Below, one piece after another: positions 53,773 to 64,000 of a stretch of DNA of 64,000 nucleotides. Source of the DNA: Pseudomonas sp. RSB 5.4 (GTDB taxonomy: Bacteria; Pseudomonadota; Gammaproteobacteria; Pseudomonadales; Pseudomonadaceae). The stretch is from the NCBI RefSeq assembly GCF_037126175.1, contig NZ_CP146986.1:2508501-2572500 (forward strand), in the 5' to 3' direction. The position numbers and the translations under genes are program-made. Numbering within the stretch: position 1 is the stretch's first letter; every line of letters begins with the position of its first letter. The notes under the pieces are model-generated. The model saw only the letters and a list, made by a program, of their open reading frames with translations. It did not search any database and was not told where the DNA came from.

Positions 53773-54297
53773 TCAGCATTCGTTCAAGCCTTCGCGAAAA
53801 CGAATGGCCAGACCTTTGAGGTTCTGCCGCCAACTCTCCAGCTCTTCGCGACTCAACTCTTGCGGCGTCTCTTCTTCATCCAGATTAACGGCCTGAATCA
53901 ATGGCTGTGTCACATCACCCTTGGGCTTGTGTGGCACCCGTGGCGGCTGAAACAACGCCGAGTGCGCCGCCAGCAGTTTCGCCAGCCAGGTTTCAGGATT
54001 GCCCGCCAACTCGATCATCTCGGCCAGCTCAGGGATCGCAATCGATTCCAGGACTTCGCGAGTCAGCAACGCTTCCGCTCGCGACGCATTGGCCTGAGGC
54101 AGACGGTAGAAACCGGCAATCTCATGGCACAGCCCCAGAAGCGCGCCATAGAGGTGAAACAACGCCGATTCACGCCCAGCTTGAATCAACGCCAACGAAT
54201 TCATCGCCCGCCCCTCTTCGGCGCGAGCCAGAGCGTCCAGCGACAGGCCGGCGAAATAGATCTTCTGATTGGTGCGGGTATAGAGTTCGTGCGCCAT
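53773..54297 (-). CDS. Conserved cytoplasmic protein of unknown function (DUF6586-like)
   Basis: This 174-residue helical protein begins MAHELYTRTNQKIYFAGLSLDALARAEE and has segments LFHLYGALLGLCHEIAGFYRLP and LLTREVLESIAIPELAEMIELAGNPETW, followed by a charged C-terminus. I recall the family name DUF6586 for the Pseudomonas gene before topA, with moderate certainty. Function unknown; no signal peptide. GGAG lies 9 bases before ATG 54297, so I do not use the five-codon extension. The topA terminator lies directly upstream, which means this gene has its own promoter. Confidence 0.78.
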   Translation of the reverse strand: MAHELYTRTNQKIYFAGLSLDALARAEEGRAMNSLALIQAGRESALFHLYGALLGLCHEIAGFYRLPQANASRAEALLTREVLESIAIPELAEMIELAGNPETWLAKLLAAHSALFQPPRVPHKPKGDVTQPLIQAVNLDEEETPQELSREELESWRQNLKGLAIRFREGLNEC

Positions 54298-54384
54298 GCC
54301 GGCAGTCTCCACAGCGAAATAATTGCGTCACACAGACCCGACAGTGTCATGGATCAACGGATCCGACCGCAAGCACAAAACAAA

Positions 54385-54423
54385 AAGGCCGCATGAAAAC
54401 CCGAGGGTCATCATGCGGCCTTT
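54385..54423 (-). terminator. Rho-independent terminator of topA
   Basis: Minus-strand stem AAAGGCCGCATGA / TCATGCGGCCTTT with an 13-base loop, followed by TTGTTTTGTG. It lies 19 bases after the topA stop. Confidence 0.88.
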
Positions 54424-54441
54424 GGTGTATCAGGCTAACGC

Positions 54442-57072
54442 TTACTCGGCCTTGGCTTTCGTGCGCTTGTCTTCAACAGTCCACTTGCCACCGTCGTAAT
54501 AAGCCTTCCAGCCGGTAGGCTTGCCGTCGACCTCGGTCTGCACGTATTGCTCCTTGGTCTTGCGGCTGTAACGGATGACCGCTGGCAGACCATCAGGATC
54601 CTTCTGCGGTGCTTCGCAGAGGAAATGGTACTTCGGATCGATCTCGTCCTTGTGCGGCAGAATCTCGATCACCAGCGGAGCACGAGTCTCGCGGTTTTTC
54701 GGGAACTGGCTGGCCGCCAGGAACAGACCGGAAGCACCGTCGCGCAGGATGTAGGTGTCGTTGACCTTTTCGCATTTCAACTCAGGCATCTTCACCGGAT
54801 CCATCTTCGGCGGCGCCGCATCACCGCTCTTGAGCAGTTTGCGGGTGTTCTTGCAGGTCGGATTGGTGCAACCGAAGAACTTGCCGAAGCGGCCGGTCTT
54901 GAGCTGCATCTCGCTGCCGCACTTGTCGCATTCCAGGCTCGGACCTTCGTAGCCCTTGATACGGTAGTTGCCCTCTTCGATTTCGTAGCCGGCGCAATCC
55001 GGGTTGTTACCGCAGATGTGCAGCTTGCGCTTCTCGTCGAGCAGGTAAGCGTCCATCGCCGTGCTGCAGATCGGGCAGCGATGCTTGCCGCGCAGCACCA
55101 GCGACTCCGATTCACCCTCGTCGTCCGCCGCAATCTCGTCGCCCGGAACCAGGTTGACGGTGGCCTTGCAGCGCTCTTTCGGTGGCAGGCTGTAACCCGA
55201 GCAACCGAGGAACACGCCAGTCGATGCGGTACGAATCTGCATCGGACGACCGCACGTGGTGCACGGAATATCAGTCATGACCGGCTGGTTGGCACGCATG
55301 CCGTTGTCCGGGTTCTCGGCCACTTCGAGCTTCTTCTTGAAGTCGCCGTAGAACTCGTCCAGCACGTTTTTCCAGTCGCGCTCGCCCTGAGCCACGTCAT
55401 CGAGGTTCTCTTCCATGCCGGCGGTGAAGCCGTAGTCCATGAGATTCGAGAAGCTCTCCGACAGACGCTCGGTGACGATGTCGCCCATCTTTTCCGAATA
55501 GAAACGACGGTTGTGCAGGGTCACGTAGCCGCGATCCTGAATGGTCGAAATGATCGCCGCGTAGGTCGAAGGACGACCGATGCCGCGTTTTTCCATTTCT
55601 TTCACCAGACTGGCTTCCGAGTAACGGGCCGGCGGCTTGGTGAAGTGCTGCGATGGATCAAGCTTGATCAGCTTCATCACGTCGCCCTGCGCCATGTCCG
55701 GCAGAACATCGTCATCGCCAGGCTTGGCGATCTGCGGCATGACGCGGGTGTAGCCGTCGAACTTCAGGATACGGCCCTTGGCGCGCAGCTCGAAATCCCC
55801 AGCGGCGACACTGACGGTGGTCGACAGGTACTGCGCAGGCAGCATCTGGCAGGCGAGGAACTGGCGCCAGATCAGCTCGTAGAGGCGCTCTGCGTCACGC
55901 TCCATGCCCGCAAGTTTGCTCGGCGTGGTGTTGGCGTCAGACGGACGAATCGCTTCGTGAGCCTCTTGTGCGCCTTCCTTGCTGCTGTAGACGTTCGGCG
56001 TTTCCGGCAGGTACTTCTTGCCGAACTCGTCTTCGATGTAAGTGCGCGCCATTGCCACGGCATCAGCCGAAAGATTGGTCGAGTCGGTACGCATATAAGT
56101 GATGTAGCCGGCTTCATATAAGCGCTGGGCCATCATCATGGTTTTCTTCACGCCGAAGCCCAGGCGGTTGCTCGCGGCCTGCTGCAGGGTTGACGTGATG
56201 AACGGCGCCGACGGCTTGCTGCTGGTCGGTTTGTCTTCGCGCTTGACGATGCTGTAGCTGGAAGACTTGAGCTTCTCCAGCGCGGCCGTGGCCTGGGCTT
56301 CGTTGAGCGGTTTGAAGGCTTCACCCTTCTCGCGCGCCACTTCAAAACGTACGGTCGAGCCTTTGGCGGTGCCGAGATCAGCGTGCACTTCCCAGTATTC
56401 TTCCGGGTTGAATGCGCGAATCTCGCGCTCACGCTCGACCACCAGCTTCACGGCAACCGATTGCACCCGACCGGCCGACAGGCCACGGGCGATTTTGGCC
56501 CACAGCAGCGGCGAGACCATGTAACCCACAACGCGGTCGAGGAAACGACGCGCCTGTTGGGCATTTACACGATCGATGTCCAGCTCGCCCGGCTCGGAGA
56601 AGGCTTCCTGAATCGCCTTCTTGGTGATTTCGTTGAACACCACGCGCTTGTAGCGGCTGTCGTCACCACCGATGGCTTCGCGCAGGTGCCAGGCAATGGC
56701 TTCCCCCTCGCGATCCAAGTCGGTTGCGAGATAGATGGTGTCAGCATCCTTGGCGAGCCGGCGCAGCTCTTCGATGACCTTCTCTTTACCCGGGAGGATC
56801 TCGTACTGGGCTTTCCAGCCATGATCGGGATCGACACCCATGCGCGAGACCAGTTGCTTGCGCGCTTTCTCTTTCGGTGTGAGCACCGGCCCTTCGCCCG
56901 CGGCAGCCTTGCCGCGCTTGGCGGCTGGCTCTTTGCTGGCGCTAGCCGAACCGCTGGTGGGCAGGTCTCGGATATGGCCGATACTCGACTTCACCACGTA
57001 TTGGTTGCCCAGATACTTGTTGATGGTCTTGGCCTTAGCCGGGGATTCCACAATGACCAGCGATTTGCCCAT
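54442..57072 (-). CDS. topA: DNA topoisomerase I
   Basis: This 876-residue type IA topoisomerase has a TOPRIM domain ([18 protein letters not shown], acidic [11 protein letters not shown] near 117-127), the catalytic Tyr near 325 in [16 protein letters not shown], and three C-terminal zinc-ribbon units ([37 protein letters not shown]). A Ser/Ala/Lys-rich insert in the TOPRIM region ([22 protein letters not shown], partly) is typical of Pseudomonas TopA. It relaxes negative supercoils. The length is as in E. coli (865). It is a single gene with its own terminator. Confidence 0.97.
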   Translation of the reverse strand: MGKSLVIVESPAKAKTINKYLGNQYVVKSSIGHIRDLPTSGSASASKEPAAKRGKAAAGEGPVLTPKEKARKQLVSRMGVDPDHGWKAQYEILPGKEKVIEELRRLAKDADTIYLATDLDREGEAIAWHLREAIGGDDSRYKRVVFNEITKKAIQEAFSEPGELDIDRVNAQQARRFLDRVVGYMVSPLLWAKIARGLSAGRVQSVAVKLVVEREREIRAFNPEEYWEVHADLGTAKGSTVRFEVAREKGEAFKPLNEAQATAALEKLKSSSYSIVKREDKPTSSKPSAPFITSTLQQAASNRLGFGVKKTMMMAQRLYEAGYITYMRTDSTNLSADAVAMARTYIEDEFGKKYLPETPNVYSSKEGAQEAHEAIRPSDANTTPSKLAGMERDAERLYELIWRQFLACQMLPAQYLSTTVSVAAGDFELRAKGRILKFDGYTRVMPQIAKPGDDDVLPDMAQGDVMKLIKLDPSQHFTKPPARYSEASLVKEMEKRGIGRPSTYAAIISTIQDRGYVTLHNRRFYSEKMGDIVTERLSESFSNLMDYGFTAGMEENLDDVAQGERDWKNVLDEFYGDFKKKLEVAENPDNGMRANQPVMTDIPCTTCGRPMQIRTASTGVFLGCSGYSLPPKERCKATVNLVPGDEIAADDEGESESLVLRGKHRCPICSTAMDAYLLDEKRKLHICGNNPDCAGYEIEEGNYRIKGYEGPSLECDKCGSEMQLKTGRFGKFFGCTNPTCKNTRKLLKSGDAAPPKMDPVKMPELKCEKVNDTYILRDGASGLFLAASQFPKNRETRAPLVIEILPHKDEIDPKYHFLCEAPQKDPDGLPAVIRYSRKTKEQYVQTEVDGKPTGWKAYYDGGKWTVEDKRTKAKAE

Positions 57073-57186
57073 GGATCAGAAAATTCCTGAATTCTAGAAG
57101 TGAAAGGCGGTTGGCGCCTGACGCGGCACCGCTATATATAGTGGCAACAAGGTGAGGTCAAGCACAGGGTTCTGTGCGCACTCGCC

Positions 57187-57423
57187 TTATGCCTTGGAAA
57201 AAAGGCTCGGTTCGGCTTGCACCAAAGCAAAGCGTGGCACTTGCTCGCCGTCAACCTCGACCGACTCGACGAACATGCTCAAAGGGCGCACCCAAAAGCC
57301 GTAATCGCCATACAGGGCTTGGTAAAACACCACTTCTTCTTCGGTCTCGGAATGCCGCGCAACACTGAATACGCGGTACTGCGGCCCCTTGTAATGTTGG
57401 TAGAGCCCAGGTTGTATCGGCAT
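57187..57423 (-). CDS. DUF1653-family protein
   Basis: This 78-residue protein starts PIQPGLYQHYKGPQYRVFSVARHSET and has VVFYQALYGDYGFWVRPLSMFVE, which is the DUF1653 pattern (Y-x-H-x-K-G... with WVRP). Function unknown; a small beta fold is likely. I start at ATG 57423 (GAGG 8 bases upstream), not at the TTG six codons earlier. It lies between fadA and topA on the same strand and is probably expressed apart from fadBA, which ends in a terminator just upstream. Confidence 0.85.
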   Translation of the reverse strand: MPIQPGLYQHYKGPQYRVFSVARHSETEEEVVFYQALYGDYGFWVRPLSMFVESVEVDGEQVPRFALVQAEPSLFSKA

Positions 57424-57466
57424 GCTTCGGCCCTCACTCAAATTTTTTCAAAATAAATACAAAAAT

Positions 57467-57503
57467 AAATCCGCAAAAACAAAAACCGGGGCACTTGGCC
57501 CCG
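57467..57503 (-). terminator. Rho-independent terminator of fadBA
   Basis: Minus-strand stem CCGGGGC / GCCCCGG with a short loop (57485-57503), followed by TTTTTGTTTTTG. It lies 19 bases after the fadA stop. Confidence 0.9.
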
Positions 57504-57522
57504 GCTTCCATCGACGAGACGC

Positions 57523-58713
<1,191 letters not shown>

Positions 58714-58727
58714 CTAGTTGGGGGCGC

Positions 58728-60875
58728 TTAACCGAAGAAGCTCTGGCCGTTTTTGGCCATTTCGCGCAGCTTCGCGGTCGGGTGGTACAGCGCGCCCAAA
58801 TCAGCGTACTGGTCAGCCAGGGCAACGAACTCGGCAACACCGATCGAATCGATGTAGCGCAGCGCACCGCCACGGAATGGAGGGAAACCGATACCGTAGA
58901 CCAGACCCATGTCGGCTTCGGCAGCAGTTTCAACGATGCCGTCTTCCAGGCAGCGCACGGTTTCCAGGCACAGCGGGATCATCATCCAGTTGATGATGTC
59001 TTCGTCAGTGACTTCGCGCTGCTCGTAAACGATCGGCTTGAGCACTTCGAGTACCGACGGATCGGCGACTTTCTTCTGCTTGCCTTTCTTGTCGGCCTCG
59101 TAGGCGTAGAAGCCCTTGCCGTTCTTCTGTCCCAGGCGTTTAGCTTCGTACAGCACGTCGATGGCCGAACGACGGTCATCCTTCATGCGATCCGGGAAAC
59201 CTTCAGCCATCACGTCACGACCGTGGTGACCGGTGTCGATGCCGACCACGTCCATCAGGTACGCCGGGCCCATTGGCCAGCCGAATTTTTCCATAACCTT
59301 GTCGATACGGACGAAATCCACGCCAGCGCTGACCAGCTTGGCGAAACCGCCGAAGTACGGGAACAGAACGCGGTTGACCAGGAAGCCCGGGCAGTCGTTG
59401 ACGACGATCGGGTTCTTGCCCATTTTCTTGGCGTAGGCAACGGTGGTGGCAATCGCCAGCTCGCTGGACTTCTCGCCACGGATCACTTCCACCAGCGGCA
59501 TCATGTGCACCGGGTTGAAGAAGTGCATGCCGACGAAGTTTTCCGGACGCTTGAGGGCCTTGGCCAGCAGGCTGATGGAAATGGTCGAGGTGTTGGACGC
59601 GAGGATGGTGTCCTCTTTGACCTTGTCTTCGACTTCAGCCAGTACCGCTTGCTTGACCTTCGGGTTCTCGACCACGGCTTCTACAACCAGGTCGACGTGA
59701 CCGAAGTCGCCGTAAGACAGGGTCGGACGAATGCCGTTGAGCACTTCAGCCATTTTCGCAGCAGTCATGCGGCCTTTATCAACGCGGCCAACCAGCAGTT
59801 TGGCGGCTTCGGCCAGACCCTGCTCGATACCGTGCTCGTTGATATCCTTCATCAGGATCGGCGTACCTTTGGAGGCCGACTGATAGGCGATGCCGCCACC
59901 CATGATGCCGGCGCCCAGTACGGCAGCCTGCTTCACGTCCTTGGCGATTTCGTCGTAGGCCTTGGCCTTTTTCTTCAGCTCCTGATCGTTCAGGAACAGA
60001 CCGATCAAGCTCTGCGCGGCAGAGGTCTTGGCCAGTTTGACGAAACCTGCTGCTTCGACTTCCAGCGCCTTGTCACGACCGAAGTTCGCGGCTTTCTGGA
60101 TAGTCTTGATCGCTTCGACCGGCGCCGGGTAGTTCGGGCCAGCCTGACCGGCCACGAAACCTTTGGCGGTTTCGAAAGCCATCATTTGTTCAATGGCGTT
60201 GAGCTTGAGCTTTTCCAGCTTCGGCTGACGCTTGGCCTTGTAATCGAACTCGCCGGAGATGGCGCGCTTGATCAGTTCAAGGGCAGCTTCCTGCAGCTTC
60301 TCTGGAGCAACCACGGCGTCGACGGCGCTGACTTTCAGCGCGTCTTCAGGACGGTTTTCCTTGCCGGCGGCAATCCACTCGATGGCGTTATCGACGCCGA
60401 TCAGACGTGGCAGACGCACGGTACCGCCGAAGCCTGGGTAGATGCCCAGTTTGACTTCCGGCAGACCGATCTTGGCCTTGGTCGACATGACGCGGTAGTC
60501 CGCCGCCAGGCACATTTCCAGACCGCCACCCAGAGCGATGCCGTTGATCGCGGCCACGGTCGGAACGTTGAGGTCTTCGAAATCGCTGAAGATCTTGTTG
60601 GCTTCGAGATTGCCAGCAACCAGCTCGGCATCCGGCAGCTTGAAGTTGTCGACAAATTCGGTGATGTCGGCGCCGACGATGAATACGTCCTTGCCACTGC
60701 TGACGATCACGCCCTTGATCGAAGCATCTGCCTTGATGGTGTCCACGGCCTGACGCAGTTCGTTCAGGGTAAGACGGTTGAACTTGTTGACGGACTCACC
60801 CTTGAGGTCGAATTTCAATTCGACGATGCCACTTTCAAGAGCTTTAACCGTGATGGCTTTACCTTCGTAAATCAT
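58728..60875 (-). CDS. fadB: Fatty-acid oxidation complex alpha subunit
   Basis: This 715-residue multifunctional protein has an enoyl-CoA hydratase domain ([19 protein letters not shown] near 110-128, [24 protein letters not shown] near 136-160) and a 3-hydroxyacyl-CoA dehydrogenase domain from about 310 ([19 protein letters not shown]; catalytic His in [14 protein letters not shown]). The length equals P. fragi FadB (715). I start at ATG 60875 ([15 protein letters not shown] 8 bases upstream); a 51-codon upstream extension in the raw frame is unsupported. It heads the fadBA operon. No PsrA palindrome was found upstream. Confidence 0.97.
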   Translation of the reverse strand: MIYEGKAITVKALESGIVELKFDLKGESVNKFNRLTLNELRQAVDTIKADASIKGVIVSSGKDVFIVGADITEFVDNFKLPDAELVAGNLEANKIFSDFEDLNVPTVAAINGIALGGGLEMCLAADYRVMSTKAKIGLPEVKLGIYPGFGGTVRLPRLIGVDNAIEWIAAGKENRPEDALKVSAVDAVVAPEKLQEAALELIKRAISGEFDYKAKRQPKLEKLKLNAIEQMMAFETAKGFVAGQAGPNYPAPVEAIKTIQKAANFGRDKALEVEAAGFVKLAKTSAAQSLIGLFLNDQELKKKAKAYDEIAKDVKQAAVLGAGIMGGGIAYQSASKGTPILMKDINEHGIEQGLAEAAKLLVGRVDKGRMTAAKMAEVLNGIRPTLSYGDFGHVDLVVEAVVENPKVKQAVLAEVEDKVKEDTILASNTSTISISLLAKALKRPENFVGMHFFNPVHMMPLVEVIRGEKSSELAIATTVAYAKKMGKNPIVVNDCPGFLVNRVLFPYFGGFAKLVSAGVDFVRIDKVMEKFGWPMGPAYLMDVVGIDTGHHGRDVMAEGFPDRMKDDRRSAIDVLYEAKRLGQKNGKGFYAYEADKKGKQKKVADPSVLEVLKPIVYEQREVTDEDIINWMMIPLCLETVRCLEDGIVETAAEADMGLVYGIGFPPFRGGALRYIDSIGVAEFVALADQYADLGALYHPTAKLREMAKNGQSFFG

Positions 60876-61199
60876 CAACTGATCTCCACGATATGGAAGC
60901 TGAACAGTACACGTCGGACGCAGGTAAATGGCTCGGCAGGACGCTTTTTCGTCGATGCTGACGCCAATCCACCCGGCACACCCGCCAACGCGATAGTCGG
61001 GATTCTGTAGGAGCAGTCTGTAAGACAAACGCTCAATTCATACGCCCGTTTGATTTGGGTACGTCACCTTCACGGAATTTCCAACAATTGTCAATCGCCC
61101 AAAATACGGGTGGAAATGCGACTTTGCGGTCACTTCCGTCGCACGCAGAGCTGCAATACGCCTCTGCATGCAAAGCCATTCATAGAATCAATAGTTAGA

Positions 61200-61350
61200 A
61201 AAGTCGCCCTAATTCGCAACGAACCCTGTTTAAAAGGCTACGCTGGCTGGACTACAGGGATATCCGCTGACTGCAAAAAGCCGAGTCAGCGACAAAAACA
61301 GTTACCGGCCTGCCTGGCCACCCCGCCCGATGAATCATGTCGGGCTTTTT
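61200..61350 (+). ncRNA. Candidate small RNA upstream of fadB (5' end unknown)
   Basis: On the plus strand a 7-bp stem GCTGACT/AGTCAGC (61266-61290) is followed by the A-rich single strand GACAAAAACAGTTACC, then by a terminator hairpin with TTTTTATTG. No reading frame precedes it. This is the layout of a Hfq-type small RNA. The 5' end and promoter could not be placed; 61200 is only a guess. It is not assigned to any known Pseudomonas sRNA. Confidence 0.4.
61325..61350 (+). terminator. Intrinsic terminator without an upstream gene
   Basis: Stem GCCCGA / TCGGGC with a 9-base loop and TTTTTATTG on the plus strand only. Orientation rules out the flanking minus-strand genes. Confidence 0.78.
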
Positions 61351-61402
61351 ATTGCTCGTCTGCCGGACGCTCCCCACCCTTGCAGTGGGAAAAGTCCGCG
61401 AG

Positions 61403-61840
61403 TCATGCCAGTGCTTTCAGAGTCGCATCGATATCCTGCAGAACCGTGGCTTCGCCCTTCTCCCCCCAGTACAAAGCGATCATCTGCTTGTCGGCCTCGA
61501 CCTTGAACACGTTGCCCGGCAACTTTTCGAAATGATTGAGCAACAATCGGTCTTCGCAGACTTCCTGCCACTGATTGACCCACACGCCCGGCGATTTCTG
61601 CCAGTAGGTCCAGCACGCCGGCTGACTGCCACGCCGTGGCCGATGATATTGCGCACACGGGTTGGGCGGCTCCTGAGACAGCCAGTGCGGCCACTCCTGA
61701 GGCGCTAACTGCATGGCCAGTCCGATGCGCCGAGCCTCCATGCGCAGGGCCATCCGGCCGCTCTGCACGCGCGATGGGCGCAACCATGCCAGTGGACTCA
61801 GCACCACCAGCAGGATTGACACCACCAACCAGACCGTCAT
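61403..61840 (-). CDS. Membrane-anchored protein of unknown function
   Basis: This 145-residue protein has one N-terminal membrane helix (TVWLVVSILLVVLSPLAWL, 2-20) and a soluble part with many Trp and Pro residues (EWPHWLSQEPPNPCAQY, CWTYWQKSPGVWVNQW). It ends in a beta-rich stretch (NVFKVEADKQMIALYWGEKGEATVLQDIDATLKAL). No family is recognised. A gene of this kind stands between fadB and the usp gene in other Pseudomonas as I recall. It is divergent from usp. A shifted frame at 61335-61787 is a shadow. Confidence 0.7.
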   Translation of the reverse strand: MTVWLVVSILLVVLSPLAWLRPSRVQSGRMALRMEARRIGLAMQLAPQEWPHWLSQEPPNPCAQYHRPRRGSQPACWTYWQKSPGVWVNQWQEVCEDRLLLNHFEKLPGNVFKVEADKQMIALYWGEKGEATVLQDIDATLKALA

Positions 61841-61944
61841 ATCTCTACTCCCGACTTATAGGTGAGCGCATTGTGTCACTTTGGAACCAATGCGCTTGAA
61901 ACCAGCCATACTTAACAATATTGAACCGTCACGAGGAGCACCTC

Positions 61945-62382
61945 ATGCCCTACACCCATATCCTGGTCGCCGTAGACCTGACCGAAGAGTGCGACCCTGT
62001 GATTCACCGCGCCCGAGAGCTGTCGACGAGCAATGGCGCCAAGCTGTCGCTGGTGCATATCGTCGAACCGATGGCAATGGCGTTTGGCGGCGACGTGCCG
62101 ATGGATCTGTCACAACTGCAACAGCAGCAGTTCGATCAGGCCAAGCAACGCCTTGATACGCTCAAGCGCAAATACCCCGAGCTGGAAGGCGCCAATTGCC
62201 ACCTGACCTACGGCCAGCCACGCCAGGAAATCCATCACTTCGCCAAGGAGCAACTGTGCGACCTGATCGTGGTCGGCAGCCATGGCCGCCATGGTCTGGC
62301 GCTGCTGCTCGGCTCCACCGCCAACGACGTGCTGCATGGCGCCCCTTGCGACGTGCTGGCGGTGCACCTGATCAAGCGCTGA
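61945..62382 (+). CDS. Universal stress protein (UspA family)
   Basis: This 145-residue single-domain Usp has the opening YTHILVAVDLTEECDPVI, VHIVEPMAMAFGGDVPMD in the middle and the ATP-binding ending VGSHGRHGLALLLGSTANDVLHGAPCDVLAV (G-2X-G-9X-G-S). It is of the nucleotide-binding UspA type. Role in stress resistance is inferred from the family. I start at ATG 61945 (GAGGAG 6 bases upstream). It is a single gene followed by a REP pair and a terminator shared with uup. Confidence 0.92.
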   Translation: MPYTHILVAVDLTEECDPVIHRARELSTSNGAKLSLVHIVEPMAMAFGGDVPMDLSQLQQQQFDQAKQRLDTLKRKYPELEGANCHLTYGQPRQEIHHFAKEQLCDLIVVGSHGRHGLALLLGSTANDVLHGAPCDVLAVHLIKR

Positions 62383-62394
62383 AACATAAAAACC

Positions 62395-62484
62395 TGTGGG
62401 AGCGGGCTTGCTCGCGAAGGCGTCGTTAAATTCAACATTGATGTTGCCTGACACATCGCTTTCGCGAGCAAGCCCGCTCCCACA
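62395..62484. repeat. Inverted REP pair (GTGGGAGCGGGCTTGCTCGC type)
   Basis: Copies at 62395-62418 and 62461-62484 in opposite orientation, between the usp gene and uup. Confidence 0.92.
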
Positions 62485-62512
62485 TTGAATCTTCACCGAT
62501 ACCCGTATATGA

Positions 62513-62546
62513 AAAGCCCGGCGCTCATCACTGAACGCCGGGCTTT
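62513..62546. terminator. Bidirectional terminator between usp and uup
   Basis: Stem AAAGCCCGGCG / CGCCGGGCTTT with a 12-base loop, A-run to the left and TTTTTCAT to the right. It serves the convergent genes usp and uup. Confidence 0.9.
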
Positions 62547-62562
62547 TTCATGGCCGGATCAA

Positions 62563-64000
62563 TCAGGCATCCAGCTCGGCCCAACGCTCCACCAGCGCAT
62601 CCAGCTCAGCCTGCAACTGCTCCAGCGAAGCAATCACCTTGGCCGTTTCTGCCGGCGGACGCTGATAGAAGCCGGCTTCAGCCATTTCGGCTTCGACGGC
62701 CGCGATCTGCTGCTCCTTGGCATCGATGTCGCCCGGCAATGCTTCCAGCTCGCGCTGCAGCTTGTAGCTCAGCTTTTTCTTGGCCGCCGGTGCCGCAGCA
62801 GGTACGGCCACCGGTGCAGGCTCAGCGGTGACCACCGCCGAGTTGAGGTCAGCCTTGCCCGACTTGCTCTCGGTCACGCCCAGCAGGCGCGGCGAACCGC
62901 CCTGACGGATCCAGTCCTGATAGCCACCGACGTATTCACGCACCTTGCCTTCACCTTCGAAGACCAGGGTGCTGGTGACCACGTTGTCGAGGAATGCCCG
63001 GTCGTGACTGACCATCAGCACAGTGCCGTTGAAGGTCAGCAGCACTTCTTCGAGCAGTTCGAGGGTTTCCACGTCGAGGTCGTTGGTCGGTTCATCGAGT
63101 ACCAGCAGGTTTGCCGGTTTGCTGAACAGTTTGGCCAGCAGCAAGCGCGCACGCTCGCCACCGGACAGCGCCTTGACCGGCGTGCGGGCACGCTGCGGGC
63201 TGAACAGGAAGTCGCCGAGGTAGCTCAGGACGTGGCGGCTCTGGCCGTCGATATCGATGAAGTCGCGACCTTCGGCGACGTTGTCGATCACGGTCTTTTC
63301 CAGATCCAGCTGATGGCGCAACTGGTCGAAGTAGGCCACGTCGATGCGCGTACCCTCTTCCACTTTGCCGCTGGTCGGTTGCAGACCGTTAAGCATCAGT
63401 TTGAGCAAGGTGGTCTTGCCGGTACCGTTGGCGCCGAGCAGGCCGATACGGTCGCCGCGCTGCAGGACCATCGAGAAGTCCTTGATCAGGTACGGGCCGT
63501 CCGGGTGATGGAAGCTGACATTTTCCAGCACCATCACTTGCTTGCCGGACTTGTCGGCGGTTTCCAGCTGGATATTCGCCTTGCCGGTACGCTCGCGACG
63601 CTCGCTGCGCTCAACACGCAGGGCTTTCAGCGCGCGAACGCGACCTTCGTTGCGGGTACGACGGGCCTTGATGCCCTGACGGATCCACACTTCTTCCTGA
63701 GCCAGACGCTTGTCGAACAGCGCGTTGGCGGTTTCTTCCGCGGCCAGCGCGGCTTCTTTGTGCACGAGGAAGCTGGCGTAGTCGCCGTTCCAGTCGATCA
63801 GGCCGCCGCGATCCAGTTCGAGGATGCGCGTGGCCAGGTTTTGCAGGAAGGAACGGTCGTGCGTGATGAACAGCACGGCGCCCTGGAAATCCTTCAGCGC
63901 TTCTTCGAGCCAGGCAATCGCACCGATGTCCAGGTGGTTGGTCGGTTCGTCGAGCAGCAGCAGATCCGGTTCCGAGACCAGCGCCTGCGCCAGCAGCACG
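62563..64000 (-). CDS. uup: ABC-F ATPase Uup (5' part outside the window)
   Basis: The visible 479 codons hold the end of the first ATPase domain (LLLLDEPTNHLDIGAIAWLE, then the ABC-F linker with many Arg/Glu/Lys) and the whole second domain (Walker A GLLGANGTGKTTLLKL, signature LSGGERARLLLAK, LVLDEPTNDLD). The C-terminal coiled coil (KLQRELEALPGDIDAKEQQIAAVEAEMAE) identifies Uup among the ABC-F proteins. Uup binds branched DNA and ribosomes, lowers transposon precise excision and acts in ribosome rescue-type functions. The first Walker A lies beyond base 64000. Confidence 0.93.
   Translation of the reverse strand, partial: VLLAQALVSEPDLLLLDEPTNHLDIGAIAWLEEALKDFQGAVLFITHDRSFLQNLATRILELDRGGLIDWNGDYASFLVHKEAALAAEETANALFDKRLAQEEVWIRQGIKARRTRNEGRVRALKALRVERSERRERTGKANIQLETADKSGKQVMVLENVSFHHPDGPYLIKDFSMVLQRGDRIGLLGANGTGKTTLLKLMLNGLQPTSGKVEEGTRIDVAYFDQLRHQLDLEKTVIDNVAEGRDFIDIDGQSRHVLSYLGDFLFSPQRARTPVKALSGGERARLLLAKLFSKPANLLVLDEPTNDLDVETLELLEEVLLTFNGTVLMVSHDRAFLDNVVTSTLVFEGEGKVREYVGGYQDWIRQGGSPRLLGVTESKSGKADLNSAVVTAEPAPVAVPAAAPAAKKKLSYKLQRELEALPGDIDAKEQQIAAVEAEMAEAGFYQRPPAETAKVIASLEQLQAELDALVERWAELDA

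Larger units (their letters stand above)
60876..61402. other. Large fadB upstream intergenic region, 527 bp, with structured RNA signals
   Basis: No protein gene is supported. It holds the fadB promoter (minus) and, on the plus strand, a hairpin at 61266-61290 and an intrinsic terminator at 61325-61350 without any gene in front. A candidate small RNA is listed separately. Half-sites CAAAC/GTTTG occur at 61027 and 61049 but are 17 bases apart, too far for a PsrA box. Confidence 0.5.

Noticed and set aside
61026..61053. PsrA box before fadB (CAAAC...GTTTG)
   Set aside because: The half-sites are 17 bases apart, whereas the consensus allows 2-4, so it is not called although PsrA control of fadBA is known in the genus.
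61335..61787. 150-codon minus frame overlapping 61403-61840
   Set aside because: Its composition is Ala/Arg-rich without hydrophobic pattern; the other frame has a clear membrane helix and normal composition.

Overview
The window is chromosomal DNA of a Pseudomonas, most probably of the P. fluorescens group. The supporting evidence is high-GC coding sequence, nine inverted pairs of Pseudomonas-type REP elements, and gene neighbourhoods (tal-rssC-rssB, queF-copRS, lolCDE-sthA-apbE, mfd-csiV, nagZ-psrA-lexA-sulA, topA-fadAB-uup) that I recall as conserved in Pseudomonas. Species was not determined. I see no prophage, insertion sequence, CRISPR array, rRNA or tRNA.

Region 1 (1-18854) is an exopolysaccharide locus of the E. 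coli group 4 capsule / yjb type. Reading leftward it encodes a low-molecular-weight tyrosine phosphatase (17172-17612), a BY-kinase co-polymerase (14905-17133), one GT4 glycosyltransferase, a pyruvyltransferase-family protein, a Wzx-like flippase, a Wzy-like polymerase candidate, an acyltransferase-3 and an SGNH esterase. After a rightward galU pair it continues with galE, gfcA, wza, gfcB, gfcC and gfcD (cut by the window start). galU and galE supply UDP-glucose and UDP-galactose. The kinase, phosphatase and Wza form the Wzy-type export machine, and GfcA-D are the accessory envelope proteins of this family. A secreted glycoside hydrolase is divergently transcribed from the phosphatase. No priming glycosyl-phosphate transferase is visible, so the locus is incomplete here or borrows one.

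Region 2 (19062-28155) carries transaldolase, the RssB/RssC partner-switching pair, a PilZ protein, mlaA, a degenerate phosphonatase-like protein, queF, and a copper-response unit (cupredoxin, copR, copS) with a CopR-box-like site.

Region 3 (28264-38840) carries lolC-lolD and, behind an intrinsic terminator, a second Lol permease gene. A second PilZ protein, a glycerophosphodiesterase, sthA, an orphan apbE, an MHS-family transporter and an N-terminally extended GAPDH follow.

Region 4 (39210-54297) holds mfd, csiV, two convergent SWIM/SNF2 helicase paralogues separated by a REP pair, the thioinosine phosphorylase gene, nagZ, psrA with an operator palindrome, lexA-sulA with two SOS boxes, and two small unknown genes.

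Region 5 (54442-64000) holds topA, a DUF1653 gene, fadBA, a 527-base intergenic stretch with a structured candidate small RNA, a small membrane-anchored unknown, a universal stress protein and uup (cut by the window end).

The points most worth following are the stand-alone phosphomannomutase C-terminal domain next to galU, the terminator-like attenuator after gfcA, the 14-base motif shared by the galE/galU and phosphatase/hydrolase intergenic regions, the pseudo-phosphonatase, the twin helicases and the candidate RNA before fadB.
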